Assembly (NCBI RefSeq): GCF_910594005.1
Contig: NC_057823.1
Coordinates: 60,014,015-60,078,014 of the forward strand
Source of the DNA: Cervus elaphus
Taxonomy: Eukaryota > Chordata > Mammalia > Artiodactyla > Cervidae
DNA length: 64,000 bases
Direction: 5' to 3'
Part shown: positions 11,578 to 23,275 of the stretch, piece by piece
Numbering within the stretch: the first letter of the stretch is position 1
How the letters are laid out: each line of letters starts with the position of its first letter
Made by a program: the position numbers and the translations under genes
Notes under the pieces: generated by a model
What the model was told of the DNA's origin: nothing
The model's input: only the letters and a program-made list of their open reading frames with translations
Database searches by the model: none

Positions 11578-11892
11578 GGCTTCCCTGACAGCTCAGTTGG
11601 TAAAGAATCCACCTGCAATGCAGCAGAATCCGGTTTGATTCCCGGGTCGGGAAGATCCCCTGGAGAAGGGATAGGCTTCCCAACTCCAGTATTCTTGGAC
11701 TTCCCTTGTGGTTCAGCTGGTAAAGGCTCTGCCCGCAAAGCGGGAGACCTGGGTTCCATCCCTGGCTTGGGAAGATCCCCTGGAGAAGGGAAAGGCTACC
11801 CACTCTAGTATTCTGGCCTGGAGAATTCCATGGACTGTACAGTCCATGGGGTCACAGAGAGTCTGACAAGGCTGAGCCACTTTAACTTTCAC
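11578..11892 (+). mobile_element. Bov-tA SINE dimer upstream of exon c2
   Basis: Two tRNA-like heads (GGCTTCCCTGACAGCTCAG near 11578, ACTTCCCTTGTGGTTCAGC near 11700). The second is followed by a complete Bov-A body ending TGAGCCACTTTAACTTTCAC. Antisense to JAKMIP2. Confidence 0.9.
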
Positions 11893-12299
11893 TGTATGTG
11901 AAAGCAGGACGTATCTGAGGATGCTTCCAATACTTTGTTCAGACAAATATTTGATGTTCTGGGGCTTTACTATTTTGTACAGTCTTCAGGCAAGCAGCAC
12001 AGGCATTACCCAGAGGCTTATCAGAAATGCAGGGGATCCATCCCAGACCTATGAATGAGAGCCTGTGTTTAACACATCCCCCAGTGACAGACATACACAT
12101 TAAAATTAGGAAGTTGTGCTCTAATGTTTCTCATCTTGGTGAGGAGTTCAAAATAGATCATCTGGAGATCATTCTAGACTACATATCCCTAGTGAGGTCT
12201 AAACTGATAACTGTGCATGACCTAGAACACCCAGGATAGTCCATAGTTCAATATTTTGATCCGACTAAAAAGTTGTGCCTAAAGTGATAGCATAAAACA

Positions 12300-12349
12300 T
12301 TTTCCTTTCTTTTTCTTCTTCTTCTTTTTTTTTTTTTTTTTCTTTTTTG
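12300..12349. repeat. Polypyrimidine / T-rich tract
   Basis: CTT repeats pass into a run of about 18 T. No recognisable retroelement body is attached. Confidence 0.85.
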
Positions 12350-13343
12350 AAGAGAAGATAACTGCTGCTAAGGGGGAGGTAAGGAATGAAGATGGTTGAT
12401 ACGTCCTCAACTTCACCTTCCTTACCATAGCAACTTGGTTCCACCCCCCCAAATTTTCACAGATACACACACCAGCAAAAACCCCTGCAGTACAAGGACC
12501 TCTGTGTTACAGGAGGTCAGTGGCTGTTATTTTGGCTACATGGGTGTCTGTCTGCATTCTTCACTATCTGAACTCTTATCTCCCTCTCTTCCCCATCTAT
12601 GTCAACACTCTGGGGAATTTAATAAAGTATTGCTTCTAATCTTTTTAACTGCAAGGAGAAAAGAAAAAATTCTCCTGTGTTTTTTACTATTTCCAATGGT
12701 AATACAGATCTCTTTATAGATAAGCAATAGCACTGCCTTAATTTGGCTGTGAGTTCGTCTCTGGTTTAGTAGATGAGTGTGTGGCCTGGCATCTGTAGCT
12801 TAAAAAAGCCTCTCTAGGCTCTTGTACTGTCCTCCTCCTACTGTCATCTCTGCTGCCTTTCTTTGTTCCTCTGTCTCAGTCTTTTGCACACAATCACACA
12901 CAGGCAGTAACCTAGAAAAAGGGAAAAACCGGGCAGCCCCAGGAGTAATATCTAGGTGAGTGATACGGAGTCTCTGCCAATTGTAAAATTAGAACAGTTT
13001 GCAAAATAATTGCTGAGCCTTTCCAGCTGAAAAATGGTAAGATCCAAATTCCTTATTGAAACAATTGTAATTATGACATAAAGTGTCTGAGATTTTACTT
13101 ACCTTAATGGTTTACCTACCTTTAGCTAGAACAGGATTTTCTAAGTCCACATGTCATTCTATGAATATTTGATTTTAAAGGTACAACAATTATTCCCACG
13201 TAGGTTATTCTAAAAGGACTCGGGACACAAGGAGATTTGGCGAAATAAACAGTCAGGCATCCCCAAACAACTGTTCTCGGGTCTTGCCTCCAGCCCAGCC
13301 CCAGGTCCCCTCCCAAATGTCTGTTAGCTCACAGGTTCTAGAG

Positions 13344-13790
13344 CAGCGCTGTCCCACACGGTGGCCACTAGCCACAGCGAGCACTTGTCATACTGGAAAG
13401 TCTGAACTGAGCCTGGCCCCAGGTACAAAATACTCATCCCATTTCTAAGACTTAGTATGAAGTAAACATTAATATATCATTAATAATTTTTATATTGGTT
13501 GAAACTATAATATTTTGAAGTTTTTTTTGGCCTTGTGGCATGTGGGATCTTCCTCAAGCAGGGATCAAACCCATGCTCCCTGCATTGGAAGTGTGGAGTC
13601 TTAAACAATGGACTGCCAGGGAAGTGCAAAACTATATATAGTATTTTGGATAAATTAGGTAAAATAAAGTATACTATTAAAATTAATTTGGTTTATTGTT
13701 ACTTTTTAAAATTGTAGTTACAAGAAGTTTTAAAATCACATATATGGCTTGCATTTGTGGCTTGCATTATATTTCTTTTGGACAGCATTA
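13344..13790. mobile_element. hAT-type DNA transposon fossil, split by a SINE
   Basis: The left end CAGCGCTGTCC and the right end, whose reverse complement contains AATGCTGTCC, form terminal inverted repeats. They are flanked by similar 8-bp sites, TTCTAGAG (13336-13343) and CTCCAGAG (13791-13798), the duplication length of hAT elements. GGCCACTAGCCACAG near the left end is typical of old mammalian hAT MITEs. No transposase is encoded. Confidence 0.6.
13514..13624 (-). mobile_element. CHR-type SINE inside the hAT fossil
   Basis: The reverse complement reads CTTCCCTGGCAGTCCATTG, then GGGTTTGATCCCTGC and a short A-rich tail (T run at 13520-13528). Confidence 0.7.
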
Positions 13791-13869
13791 CTCCAGAGTT
13801 CTTGGAGGTTCATTTACCAAACTGAGCTTTCATCACACTGCTGCGGACATTCTCTGAGCAAAATCCTGT

Positions 13870-14420
13870 TATGATCTATGTGCCGGGGCTTCTTCCTGTT
13901 GGGGAATAGAATCCCAACACTTCAACTGCCCCTTTCAGCTCTCAGAAGACTTGGCTGGACTTTCAGCCCCTATTTTAACTCCTCACTCGACATCTCAGGC
14001 ATAGCGCAGTATTCTATTTTCTGCACACACCCTGAATCTCTACACCTCTGTGCCTGCCTCAGTTTCTTCTTCCCGATCTGCCCTTCCCTCAGCTCCTTTT
14101 GGGATCGTCTCATTCCTCCTGACCCAGCTAGATGCTACCCTTTCTGGTCATAACACCCTGATCACCCAGGACCAAGCTCATTTCTTCTGCATTTGTCTTC
14201 TCAGTGCAGTTTGTTAACACCTCCTTGCTGGTCTCTTCCACATTTTTCTTTATGCTGTATATATATATATATAATTTTTTTTTTTTTTTTGGTACACTTG
14301 TCTGTCCTCACTATCTCCTCTCCTACCTCACCTTGGTTGGAAACTCCTGGAAGGCTGCCAGTGAGCCTTGTTCATCACTGTCTACCCAGTGGTTGTCAGC
14401 ATAACACAGAAGACAAAAGA
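13870..14420 (+). repeat. L2 LINE 3' relic
   Basis: Pyrimidine-rich L2 3' sequence with the late signature GAAACTCCTGGAAGGCTGCC and TTGTTCATCACTGTCTACCC. Interrupted by a TA/T tract at 14257-14291. Confidence 0.6.
14257..14291. repeat. (TA)n and poly(T) tract
   Basis: Alternating TA followed by about 17 T inside the L2 relic. Confidence 0.85.
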
Positions 14421-14709
14421 GCATGCGTGAAATTAAAGAATGTAAGCCAATATGTTTCCCTGGCTAGCCTCGTAACCAGAGGCAGGAATAATGTATCCTG
14501 TCATACATTTTAGAGAACATAGGCTTGCACTGTTACCCAGAGCAGCCCTTATCCATCCCTTCCCTGTATAAAACAATAAAAGAAAAATACCCCCAACATA
14601 TAATGTCTGCCTGTGCTCTGTTTGATATTTCTCCCAATGCTTCAGTAATGACTGCCTAAATCTTACTTCCCATTTTTTCTACAATGAACTGAAGACAGGC
14701 TTTCTAGAC

Positions 14710-14932
14710 TATGAGTGGGCAAACAGTACCCCATGAGCCAAATCATTCCCGCCCCCTCCCCCTTTGTGAATAAAGTTTTATTGGAACACAGCCAGGCCCA
14801 TCCATTTCCATGTTGCCTATGGCTGCTTTCACACTACAATGAAGTTGAGTAGTTTCACAGAACCTCTCTGGCCCACAAAGCCTAAAATATTTACTCTTTT
14901 GTACTTCACAGAAAATGTTTGCTGATTCTTCT
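14710..14932. mobile_element. hAT-Charlie-type nonautonomous element
   Basis: Contains GAATAAAGTTTTATTGGAAC, GGCTGCTTTCACACTACAAT and a later AAAATATTTACTC block, the order found in a common mammalian hAT-Charlie MITE (MER58-like from memory). The ends, near GAGTGGGCAAAC and GTTTGCTGATTC, are inverted repeats. Confidence 0.65.
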
Positions 14933-16144
14933 TTAATATAATGTAATTTTTGAAAAGAGGGGCCTTATTTTTCACTGAGTTAGAATCTCTGATAATTTAC
15001 CTTCCATCTAATTTATCTTGGGGAAATTAACTCAAGTGATAGGAAACTATCATCTTCAATTGAAGATGAAATTGATCATCTTCAATTTCAGCAGGATGTA
15101 TTTACATTCCTTAGGCATTTGGAACAGTATCATGACCATAAGAGCAGATAGGTAATGGGTTATAAGGGGAATTTTAGCAGCTTTCCCTAAAACAATGAAA
15201 AGCTGTAGTAAAAATGGATAAAGGGTAATGAATTCTGGGTTTGTATTTTGATTTCACCATCTACTGTCTTTAAGAAAGTTGCTTTATCCTGAGGATCTTT
15301 GATTACACATTAAAAAATACCTGTAAAAGACATATTTTTAGGATTAAATTAGATAACAAATGGGAAAGTAGCTTAAATTGTAAAGTACTGTAAAATGTAA
15401 GGTAATATTATATTGAAGATAAGAGGAAATACTCATGACCTAAAATTATTTATGTGAAGTTCTCTGCAGATGTATTAGATTATACCAGTTTGCGATTCTG
15501 TAATTTCTCTCAAGTTATAAACACTAATCTTTTATGTGTAGACTCGAAAAGAGATGAATGAAAAAGAAAAAAAAAGTGAAAATACAGGTGTATGGAAAAT
15601 ATACTCCAGCATGAAGACAAAACAAATAGGAACACACACTGGCGTTTTTGTCCATCACTTAAAGGAATCCACAGAATTCAAAAAAAGAAAAAGAAAAGAT
15701 ATTGAATTACTTTTAACACTTTTTAATGTCTACTTATTTGGTTGTCATGGAAACTTTCATTTTTGGCAGTATTTCTAGGTACGGTTTTTTTTTTTTAAAC
15801 TTGAAAAGAGTTTCACTGTGAAGGAGATACAAAGAGTGTGAGTGACATCTGGGAGGAAAAAAGAGTCAATAAAAATTTTGTAGTAAAAACATTTTCTGAA
15901 AATTATTTAAAGCTTAAATTGTACCACTAAGAAATAGATTTTATTATCTTAATGTAAAAAAAAATCTTAATGTAAATCATGAAAATGAGCATACAAAAAG
16001 ATGAAGAACTACTCCTGAGTAATATGAAAAAATGTGAAGATAATACTTTGAACGGTAAAAGTTAATTAGTTGATTGAAGAGAGAATCAATTTTTACTTGT
16101 GGAAATGTTATATGGACAAAAATTTCAGCTCCACCACAAAAAAT

Positions 16145-16310
16145 AGTAGGCATTTATCGGGGGCTTAACTTACTACGTATGAATTAGGCACTTTTTTAAA
16201 GGCTTTACACGTATCAAAACACTTAACTTCCTAGGTGGTTCTACGATGTAAGTAGTATTTATTACATCTGAATTTCTGATGAGAAAAGTGGGGAACAGGC
16301 TCTACAGAAG
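16145..16310 (-). repeat. MIR relic
   Basis: Reverse MIR traces: GAATTAGGCACTTTTTTAAA, AGGCTTTACACGTATCAAAA and TTTCTGATGAGAAAAGTGG. Confidence 0.5.
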
Positions 16311-16394
16311 CACAACATAAAGAAGGCTGATCGGGGTCCAGGTGGGCCAGCACCCAGGTCAGGGCAGATCCCAGATCTAGTTTGCTCTGAAAGC

Positions 16395-16515
16395 TTTGGC
16401 AAGCTGGGGCCCCAGACTCAGCCTCAGTTTACTCATGTGTAAACTAGGATTGGTGATATCTTTCTCATATGATTGTTGCAAGGACTGACTTCCATAATCC
16501 AGCAAAGTCCTTTGG
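16395..16515 (+). repeat. MIR relic
   Basis: Forward MIR traces: CAGCCTCAGTTTACTCATGT, then TTGTTGCAAGGACTGAC. Confidence 0.5.
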
Positions 16516-17338
16516 ATAGGCTGGAAGACATGGGTGATTATTAACTATTAATACATGGTAGATATTAAATATTAATTTGATGAGCATTATTGCACATTAA
16601 TATTTTATCATGCAATGTATACTAATACCATGAACAACATAAACCTAAATACCCATATTATGGTGGTAAGATGAGTGCTACTATTATTATATTATAAGAC
16701 CTTAGCAACTATTTTCCTAATAGAGATGTTCAAAGATAAAATTGGGTTTCCTCAAGATGTCCTGAGTTTCTTGGTGGTATCTCATCTTAACTTGGAAGAC
16801 ACCTGTCTAATGTATACAAAGAAGTTATAGGGGGTAGGGTGGGACAGGGCCCGAGGGTGAGCACTGAATAGAGATTTGAATAAAAGACTTCCTATATCCC
16901 TTTTACTCCAGAGGTTTTATAAAAAAAAAAAAATCATTAGGAAAATTTAATGCTGCTTCCACTATGATAGAAGGAAGAAAATTCATGACTAGCTTCCCAG
17001 GCTTCCCATTATATTTTCTTCTTTTGTCCTAATTCTAGTTTTGCCATTGAAAAATGCCACTGTAAATTCTGCTAAGATAAAGAGGGTGATGTTTGAGCTT
17101 TAATGTGATCTTAGAAATCTAGGATTAAACATTGGACTGCCTATCAAAGGTAAGGAGGGTTGAGAGGTTATCAAGACAAGACAAGCCAGCAAAATGTTCA
17201 GCTTGGATTATCTGCATCAGATGTAGCCAGAGATCTAAACGCACAGTGGGCTGGCAGTGGTTTTCATGGGCACTAAGTAATTCTCCGACAGGAGATGTGA
17301 AGAGGGAAAGGCTGCCGCCATAGGAATGGGGCTCATAA

Positions 17339-17669
17339 GGGCTTCCCTGGTAGCTCAGCTGGTAAAGAATCCGCCTGCAATGCAGGAGTTCCCAGTTCAA
17401 TTCCTGGGTTGGGAAGATCCCCTGGAGAAGGGATAGGCTACCCACTCCAGTATCCTTTGGCTTCCATGGTGGCTCAGTTGGTAGGATCCACATGCAATGC
17501 GGGAGACCTGGGTTCGATCCCTGGGTTGGAAAGATCCCCTGTAGGAGTGCATGGCAACCCATTCCAATATTCTTGCCTGGAGAATCCTGAAGGACAGAGG
17601 AGCCTGGCGGGCTACAATCCATGGGGTTCCAAAGAGTTGGACACAAACAAGCAACTAAGCACAACACAG
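17339..17669 (+). mobile_element. Bov-tA SINE dimer
   Basis: Two heads (GGGCTTCCCTGGTAGCTCAG and GGCTTCCATGGTGGCTCAG) and one full Bov-A body ending AAAGAGTTGGACACAAACAA. The long open frames here are SINE artefacts. Confidence 0.92.
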
Positions 17670-18534
17670 CATAAGGGAGATTTTATACAACCTGGGGAAG
17701 TAGTAAAAGCTTCTCTCTTTTCATTTGTTGCTTTTAGCTACTTAGGTTTCCTGAAAACAAAACTAAATTTGCACAAAGCAAGAAGTACTGGATGCCCAGT
17801 GTGGGCCCTGAACCTGCAAACTCTAGAGCACTAGCCTGAGGAGAGAGAAGGTTGGCTGGCTTTCTGAGAGCACCCTGGAGGCAACAGAGTGCAGTGGCGT
17901 AAGAAAGCGCCACCTTGATCACAGCCTTAGAGAAGATGGGAATTCCCATTTTGGCTCCTCCTCTAGCTGTGTCACTGGGAGCACATGAATTACATAGAAC
18001 TTGTGTTCTTTCTCAGCGAAATCAGAATAGTAATCAGATGCTGTCTTTGTCCCAGGCTCTCAGTGAGGACTGCTTTGCAGTCTAAAGGGCTGTTCTAAGG
18101 GTGGAAACTCCTTTCTGGAGCTGACTCTGCCCAAAGCAAGCATCCCAGGCCTGCCACCCTGCAAACTTGACCCTTAGAGGCCTGTCCTCTGCTGCTGCTT
18201 CATCCCCTCTGTGACTGTGGGCTTCACTGTAGCTGCAGGCTGCCTCTGAGGGAGAGGATGAAAGCCTGGGGAACTGGGTGGGTGGATTTCACATCGCACA
18301 GCAATCCCTGGTATGCTTACACACCCTGAGCAGCAGATCAGTGTCCACGGAGGAGACACACAGGAAAACAGCATGGCTTAATGGCTCAGTGCTGGTCCAA
18401 GAAGGACAGATCTGGTGGAAATATTTCCTCCACCCGAGTCTGGGGTGGCCCTCCTCAATCAATACTATAATATACTTATGCCATGGGGTTTTGGGAAATG
18501 TTTTAAAAAGAATCATGATAATTCACTCAACAAG

Positions 18535-18800
18535 TAGGAAATGTCTCCTACATGTCAGGCAGCACTGTGAACACTGGGGATCCCTTACTTAGGGGGTCCC
18601 TGAAGCAGACAAGGAAGCATACATTTCAATAGAGCAGGGACAGCAGGCAAGAAACCAGCAAACAAACAAATGACATAACTTCAGACAGTACAGAGTCCTG
18701 TGATTAAAGCACTACAGGGCGATGTGCTAGATAGAGTACATGGAATGAAGGGACAGTGGCATGTAACTTGGTGATCAGGGAAGGGTCCTGAAGAGCTAGA
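18535..18800 (-). repeat. L2 relic
   Basis: Reverse L2 pattern: CATGTCAGGCAGCACTGTGA followed by AACACTGGGGATCCC, and later GATCAGGGAAGGGTCCTGA. Confidence 0.5.
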
Positions 18801-18834
18801 GCAGATTCCTTTCCCGACTATTTTGAAAGGACCT

Positions 18835-18955
18835 TAGCTCTTTTATGTTATCCATAATCTGCTCATTTCATAGATGCACAAATGCAGGCCCAGAAAGGTC
18901 ATCCAGCAGAGAGACCTCACCTGTGTTCTTTCCTCTCCACCATAGGCCCCCATAG
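18835..18955 (-). repeat. MIR relic
   Basis: Reverse MIR core: CTCATTTCATAGATGCACAA, then GCCCAGAAAGGTCATCCAGC. Confidence 0.45.
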
Positions 18956-19713
18956 TTACATCCTTTTGGCCCCTATGATTGGAGTCCAGTCAAAATGACC
19001 TACCTATCTCCATGTTTTTTCCTATCAGTGCTTTACAAATCTTTCAGATAATTTCTACTCACCAGAAGTTGGCTGTGTCTAATATTTTAGTTTCATTTCC
19101 CTGCAGTGGAAATGCAGGCATCTATGGAAGAAGGATAGGGGCATATCCCCAACCCCTCCCCACCCCCACACACACTTCATTTCTTCATTTGAAATTTGCA
19201 TAATAGTATAAAGAAAAGTTCTGACATTGTCTCTTCCTCTGTCTATGGTTTTCAGTATTTTCCAGACATTCACATGTTTTAAGTATTGCACTGGCCCTGC
19301 AAAACATGTAAACAACCTAAATGCCCACTGATAAATAAATAGATGAAGAAAATGTCATATATCACCTCCTATACACACACAATGAAATATTCAGCCATAG
19401 AAAGGAAGGAAATTCTGTCATTTGCAACACTATGCCAAGTGAAATAAGCCAGATAAAGACAAACACTGTATGATCACACTTACATGTGGAATTAAAAAAA
19501 AAAAAAATAGAGCTTATATATAGGGAATGGATTGGTGGTTACCAGAGGCAGAATGTAGGAGATGGCTAAGGTGGTTAAAAGGTACAAACTTCCAGTTACA
19601 TGGTTAGTTCTGAGGATGTAATGTACAGCATGGTGATTATAGTTAACAGTCCTCTTAACAGTATCTGAAGATTGCAAAAAGAGTATATCTTAACAGTTCT
19701 CATCACAGCAGCT

Positions 19714-19785
19714 GGGGGTATAGCTCAGTGGTAGAGCGCATGCTTAGCATGCATGAGGCCCTGGGTTCAATCCCCAGTATCTCCA
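19714..19785 (+). tRNA. tRNA-Ala(AGC)-like gene or retro-pseudogene
   Basis: Seventy-two nt fold as a tRNA: acceptor GGGGGTA/TATCTCC with the G3-U70 pair that is the key alanine identity element (and a G5-U68 wobble), D stem GCTC/GAGC, anticodon stem CATGC/GCATG perfectly paired with loop TTAGCAT (anticodon AGC at 19746-19748), T stem CTGGG/CCCAG, and discriminator A at 19785. The A box TAGCTCAGTGG and B box GGTTCAATCCC are intact. There is no T-run terminator; a Bov-tA SINE starts 6 nt after it. The shared target duplication around both suggests a retrotransposed copy, so activity is doubtful. Confidence 0.6.
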
Positions 19786-19791
19786 TCTTCA

Positions 19792-20000
19792 GGGCTTCCC
19801 TTATGGCTCAGCTGGTAAAGAATCTGCTCACAAAGCGGGAGACCTGGGTTCAATCCCTGGGTTGGGAAGATCCCCTGGTGAAGGGAAAGGCTACCCACTC
19901 CAGTATTCTGGCCTGGAGAATTCCATGGACTGTATAGTCCATGGGGTCGCAAAGAGTCGGACACAACTGAGAGACTGTCACTTTCACTTCACTTTCACTT
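19792..20000 (+). mobile_element. Bov-tA SINE joined to the tRNA-Ala-like unit
   Basis: Starts GGCTTCCCTTATGGCTCAGC, full Bov-A body, ends CACTTCACTTTCACTT. The 3' side is followed by TCATCACA (20001-20008). The matching copy is not beside the SINE head but at 19700-19707, before the tRNA-like sequence. Confidence 0.92.
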
Positions 20001-20214
20001 TCATCACAAGAACAAAAACTTTGTAACTCTGTGAGGTGATGGCTCTTGACTAAACTTATTGTGATAATCATTTCACAATTTATACATATATCAAATCATT
20101 ATGTTGCACACATAAAATGAACACAATGTTATACATCAATTATATCTCAGTAAAACTAGGGGAAAACACATTCGAAAAAAGAGTGCAGATGTGGGAGGAG
20201 AGGGAAGGGGAGTT

Positions 20215-20400
20215 GAAGACCTAGCTCTGTCACCAACAAGCACGTGACTCTGAGTGAACTGCTTTATCTCACTGAGCCTCAGTTTCCACATTTGTAAAAT
20301 GTGGATAATGACAGTGCCCGCCTCAGAGAATGGTAGTGAGGATGAAATGTGATAACTGAATTATAACACAACATGTTTGATGATATCTGCTCAAAAAATA
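20215..20400 (+). repeat. MIR relic
   Basis: Well-preserved forward MIR: ACTGAGCCTCAGTTTCCACA, then TTTGTAAAATGTGGATAATG. Confidence 0.75.
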
Positions 20401-22439
20401 CACACACATAACTTAGGAGGTCAACACAACTATTACCCCATGCAACAAAGGAAGACATAGGTATTTCATAACCTGCTCAGGGTCACTCAGGTGCTAAGGG
20501 AAAGAGCTGGGGTTATGTGAAGAAGAAAAGCAGTTCTTACCATGTGTGACAGATAGTAAACATTCAATAAGGTCCAGCATGTGTGACCCTGCTCTATCTG
20601 CAATATTTTCTGCAAATGTCAATGGGATGATTTGTCTTTCTGGAAAAATGAGTAATATCCCATCACTCCAAAGGTTTCCACTCTTTAACTGGTCCATTCC
20701 CCTGAGGTTAAATTGTCATTTTATCATCCTAGCCTTGGAGTCAAACTGAGAGTGTGAATTCACATGTCGGCATTGTTCATGTTCTCTCTCTTAAAGCCTG
20801 GGCCTTTGGTAACACAACCGTATTTATTTTAATAAAACTGCTTTATGACTTGCTTGCCCTCTAAATTCCCTTTGCTCTTTGGGGAATGCTGCTGACAGGC
20901 GGTGAGGCTTTGCTGTCGTCCCTGTGCTAGGATTATAATTAACTGCCACGGAGAGGGAGTCTGGGGGAGGGGCAGAGGGTGGACGACAAGGGCAGTGCTT
21001 TCATTTCAGAGTCTGGCTTCTAGTCTCCTGTCAGAGGAGACTGAAGATCTCCTCTTGTCTGACCTGCTGGCTTAGACACCAGTGCCCAGCCCTGGTAAAC
21101 AGGCAAGATAAACAGTTCTGTCCACAGTCAAGAGTTACCCCTTTTAAAAGGCTAGCACATGTGGGAAATGGCAGGGTTGGGATCTGCAGGGCCTCTGCCT
21201 CTTTAAAATCTCATGAGCTTGCTCTCTGTAAACCAGCGGCAGGTTATGGCTCCCAGTATCCAGACGGATAGCCTTCTTCCCATGAAGGTAGTTTGTCATT
21301 CTGTTGTTACTACAATTAAAGCTGCCTGCCTCCCTTGAAATGTTATGTTGCCCCAGGGAAAGTTAAAACCAATGAAATGTTCATAGCTTGTCGACCTGGA
21401 AGGAACTGTGGAGTGGAGTGTTTGTCAACATGAAGTCAAAGAACCACCTCCATGGGGACTGTCTGGACTGTGTGCTGGAATTGCAGTCCTGATCCTCATC
21501 ACTCCTACTTTATCAGAATCTTTGGACTCTGGGCCCAGAGATCTCAATTTTTAATAAGTTCCCTCAGGTTATTCTAATTTCCAGTGACTCTTGAGAGACA
21601 AGGAGATGGAGAAACAGATTCAGTCATCTGAATTACAGATCAATACATTGAGAAATTGAAATTTGTCCCTGAGGAGAGAGAAAGGCAATATTCTGATTTT
21701 CTGACTCTTACACAAACATTTTGACTTTGTTTTTGTTTGTTTTGTTTTATGACACCACATTCTTTTTAACTTTATGGAAACTGAAAAATACCCTTCACAA
21801 ACTTTACACTGGGGCATGCTCATCCAAGGTCAAGGCTTAGCTGAGACAGGGGGCCAGGAGCTTTGGCCAATTCAAGCTTTATTATTGTTCAAACCAGGAG
21901 AAATACATCTGGGAGAAAAGAACTAATTAAAATGTAACGGTAAAGTCAAAGAAGAAGAGGCAGTAAAAAAGAGTAAGGATATAAGTTGTTTGTGACTTGA
22001 TCAAGAACATTTCCTTACTACACAAAGAGTTATCTCTTTAAGGCAATTTTACACTGACATGATTGTCTCTAGATTGTCTCTAGTCTCTAGCAAAAATGTC
22101 TTACGCCAGTCACGTATTTCAAAATGATTTCCTGTCCACGACTCTGTTTGATATCCATACTGCACTAATAAGAGAAGCATTAGCATATTCATTTAATGGA
22201 TGAGACTCAGAAGCAAAGACACTTTCTTAAGTCTAATTAGCAACTGACTCAAGCATACCAGATATAAGAAGGGATATTACTATGAATTTTCTTTTCAGAA
22301 GTTACTATGTGCCAAGCAGCTCTCTGAGCATCTGACATGAATTTTCTCATATACCCCTCATCACTCCTTTATGTAAGTGTCTAATTTAAACCTCCCCCCA
22401 GCTCTACAGGATAATAGTAAAGTATAAGGATAGAAATCA

Positions 22440-22985
22440 CCTTTCAGTCATTCATCTACTCATTCAACAAATACATGTTGAGCTTTTCAGTCCTGGACAT
22501 TTATTTAAGCTCCACTGATAGGTAAGTGAGACTGCTGTCACAGTGATTACACTTGACTGGGGAGAGAGAAGCATTAAACAAGTAGTCAATACATAAATAC
22601 AAAAACTGCGCGCTGAGATGAACCAGGAAAAGGCAAGCCTTAGGGAGTGTGTGGACCCAGGAAGTGCTCTGTTTTGGAGATTGTAGTCAGATGCTTGACT
22701 AGAGCTGACACTTGCAGGAGGCGTGGAAGGAGCATGCTGCTGGCTGGGGAAGAACAAGGGCAAAGGCCCAAATGTGATGGGCGTGTGTCCCCTGGTCCAG
22801 CGAAGAGGCTGGAGCAGAGTGATCTGGGGACAGCAGTGGTAGGAGACGAGTCAGATGATGGAGAGCTGGAGAGGGAGGTCCTGATGTGATGGGCAAATTT
22901 CTATGACTGAGAGAGACGGGCAGCCTTGGAGGGTTCTGAGCAGTGGAATGACACAATGGACATGCTTTACAAAGATTTCTCTAAA
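22440..22985 (-). repeat. L2 relic
   Basis: Reverse L2: CATTCAACAAATACATGTTG, CAAGGGCAAAGGCCCAAATG, then TTCTGAGCAGTGGAATGACA. Confidence 0.6.
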
Positions 22986-23275
22986 TGCCTCATGGGGAAT
23001 AACTGCAGAAGGCAAGGGTGGGACCTGATCCAGGCCACACGCTTATTCATTTATCCAGAGGTGGTGGCGATGGGGAGTATGGTCTGAATTTTTACATCTG
23101 GCTTCCTGGGCAGGCAGAGCTCATGAGGAGGGTTTTCTCATTTTGGGTGCTCACATCCCTTCTGCCACACACAGGGAATCTCCCCATGTCCAGGGGTTGG
23201 TGCCCCCTCTGGCAACCGGCAGACAAGAGCCCACTGAGGCAGGGTGGCAGGCGGGCCGCAGGAAGCCACACTCAC

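Larger units (their letters stand above)
19300..20163 (+). mobile_element. Old L1 3' end, interrupted at 19708-20000
   Basis: Typical L1 3' UTR text: AAACAACCTAAATGCCCACT, GAATGGATTGGTGGTTACCA, then after the interruption TGTGATAATCATTTCACAAT and TATCTCAGTAAAACTAGGGG. The break falls within a normally continuous phrase, ...TTCTCATCACA / AGAACAAAAAC..., so the inserted unit is well delimited. Confidence 0.8.
11383..23275 (-). other. JAKMIP2: Intron c1-c2 (about 11.9 kb)
   Basis: Repeat-rich at 11578-11892, 13344-14930 and 17339-20400. Stretches without recognised content: 11900-12295, 12350-13335, 14935-16140, 16520-17335, 17675-18530 and 20405-22435. The last includes a GC-richer block discussed in the findings. 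Confidence 0.85.

Noticed and set aside
10939..11808. 289-codon plus-strand open frame across exon c2
   Set aside because: It is antisense to the GC-rich JAKMIP2 exon and runs on into a Bov-tA SINE; the minus-strand frame has splice signals and family identity.
12300..12349. Poly(T)/CTT tract as the reversed tail of a processed pseudogene
   Set aside because: No coding-like or gene-like sequence and no flanking duplication is seen beside it.
17125..17667. 180-codon minus-strand open frame
   Set aside because: It is the antisense reading of a Bov-tA dimer; the same protein-like words recur at every SINE in the window.
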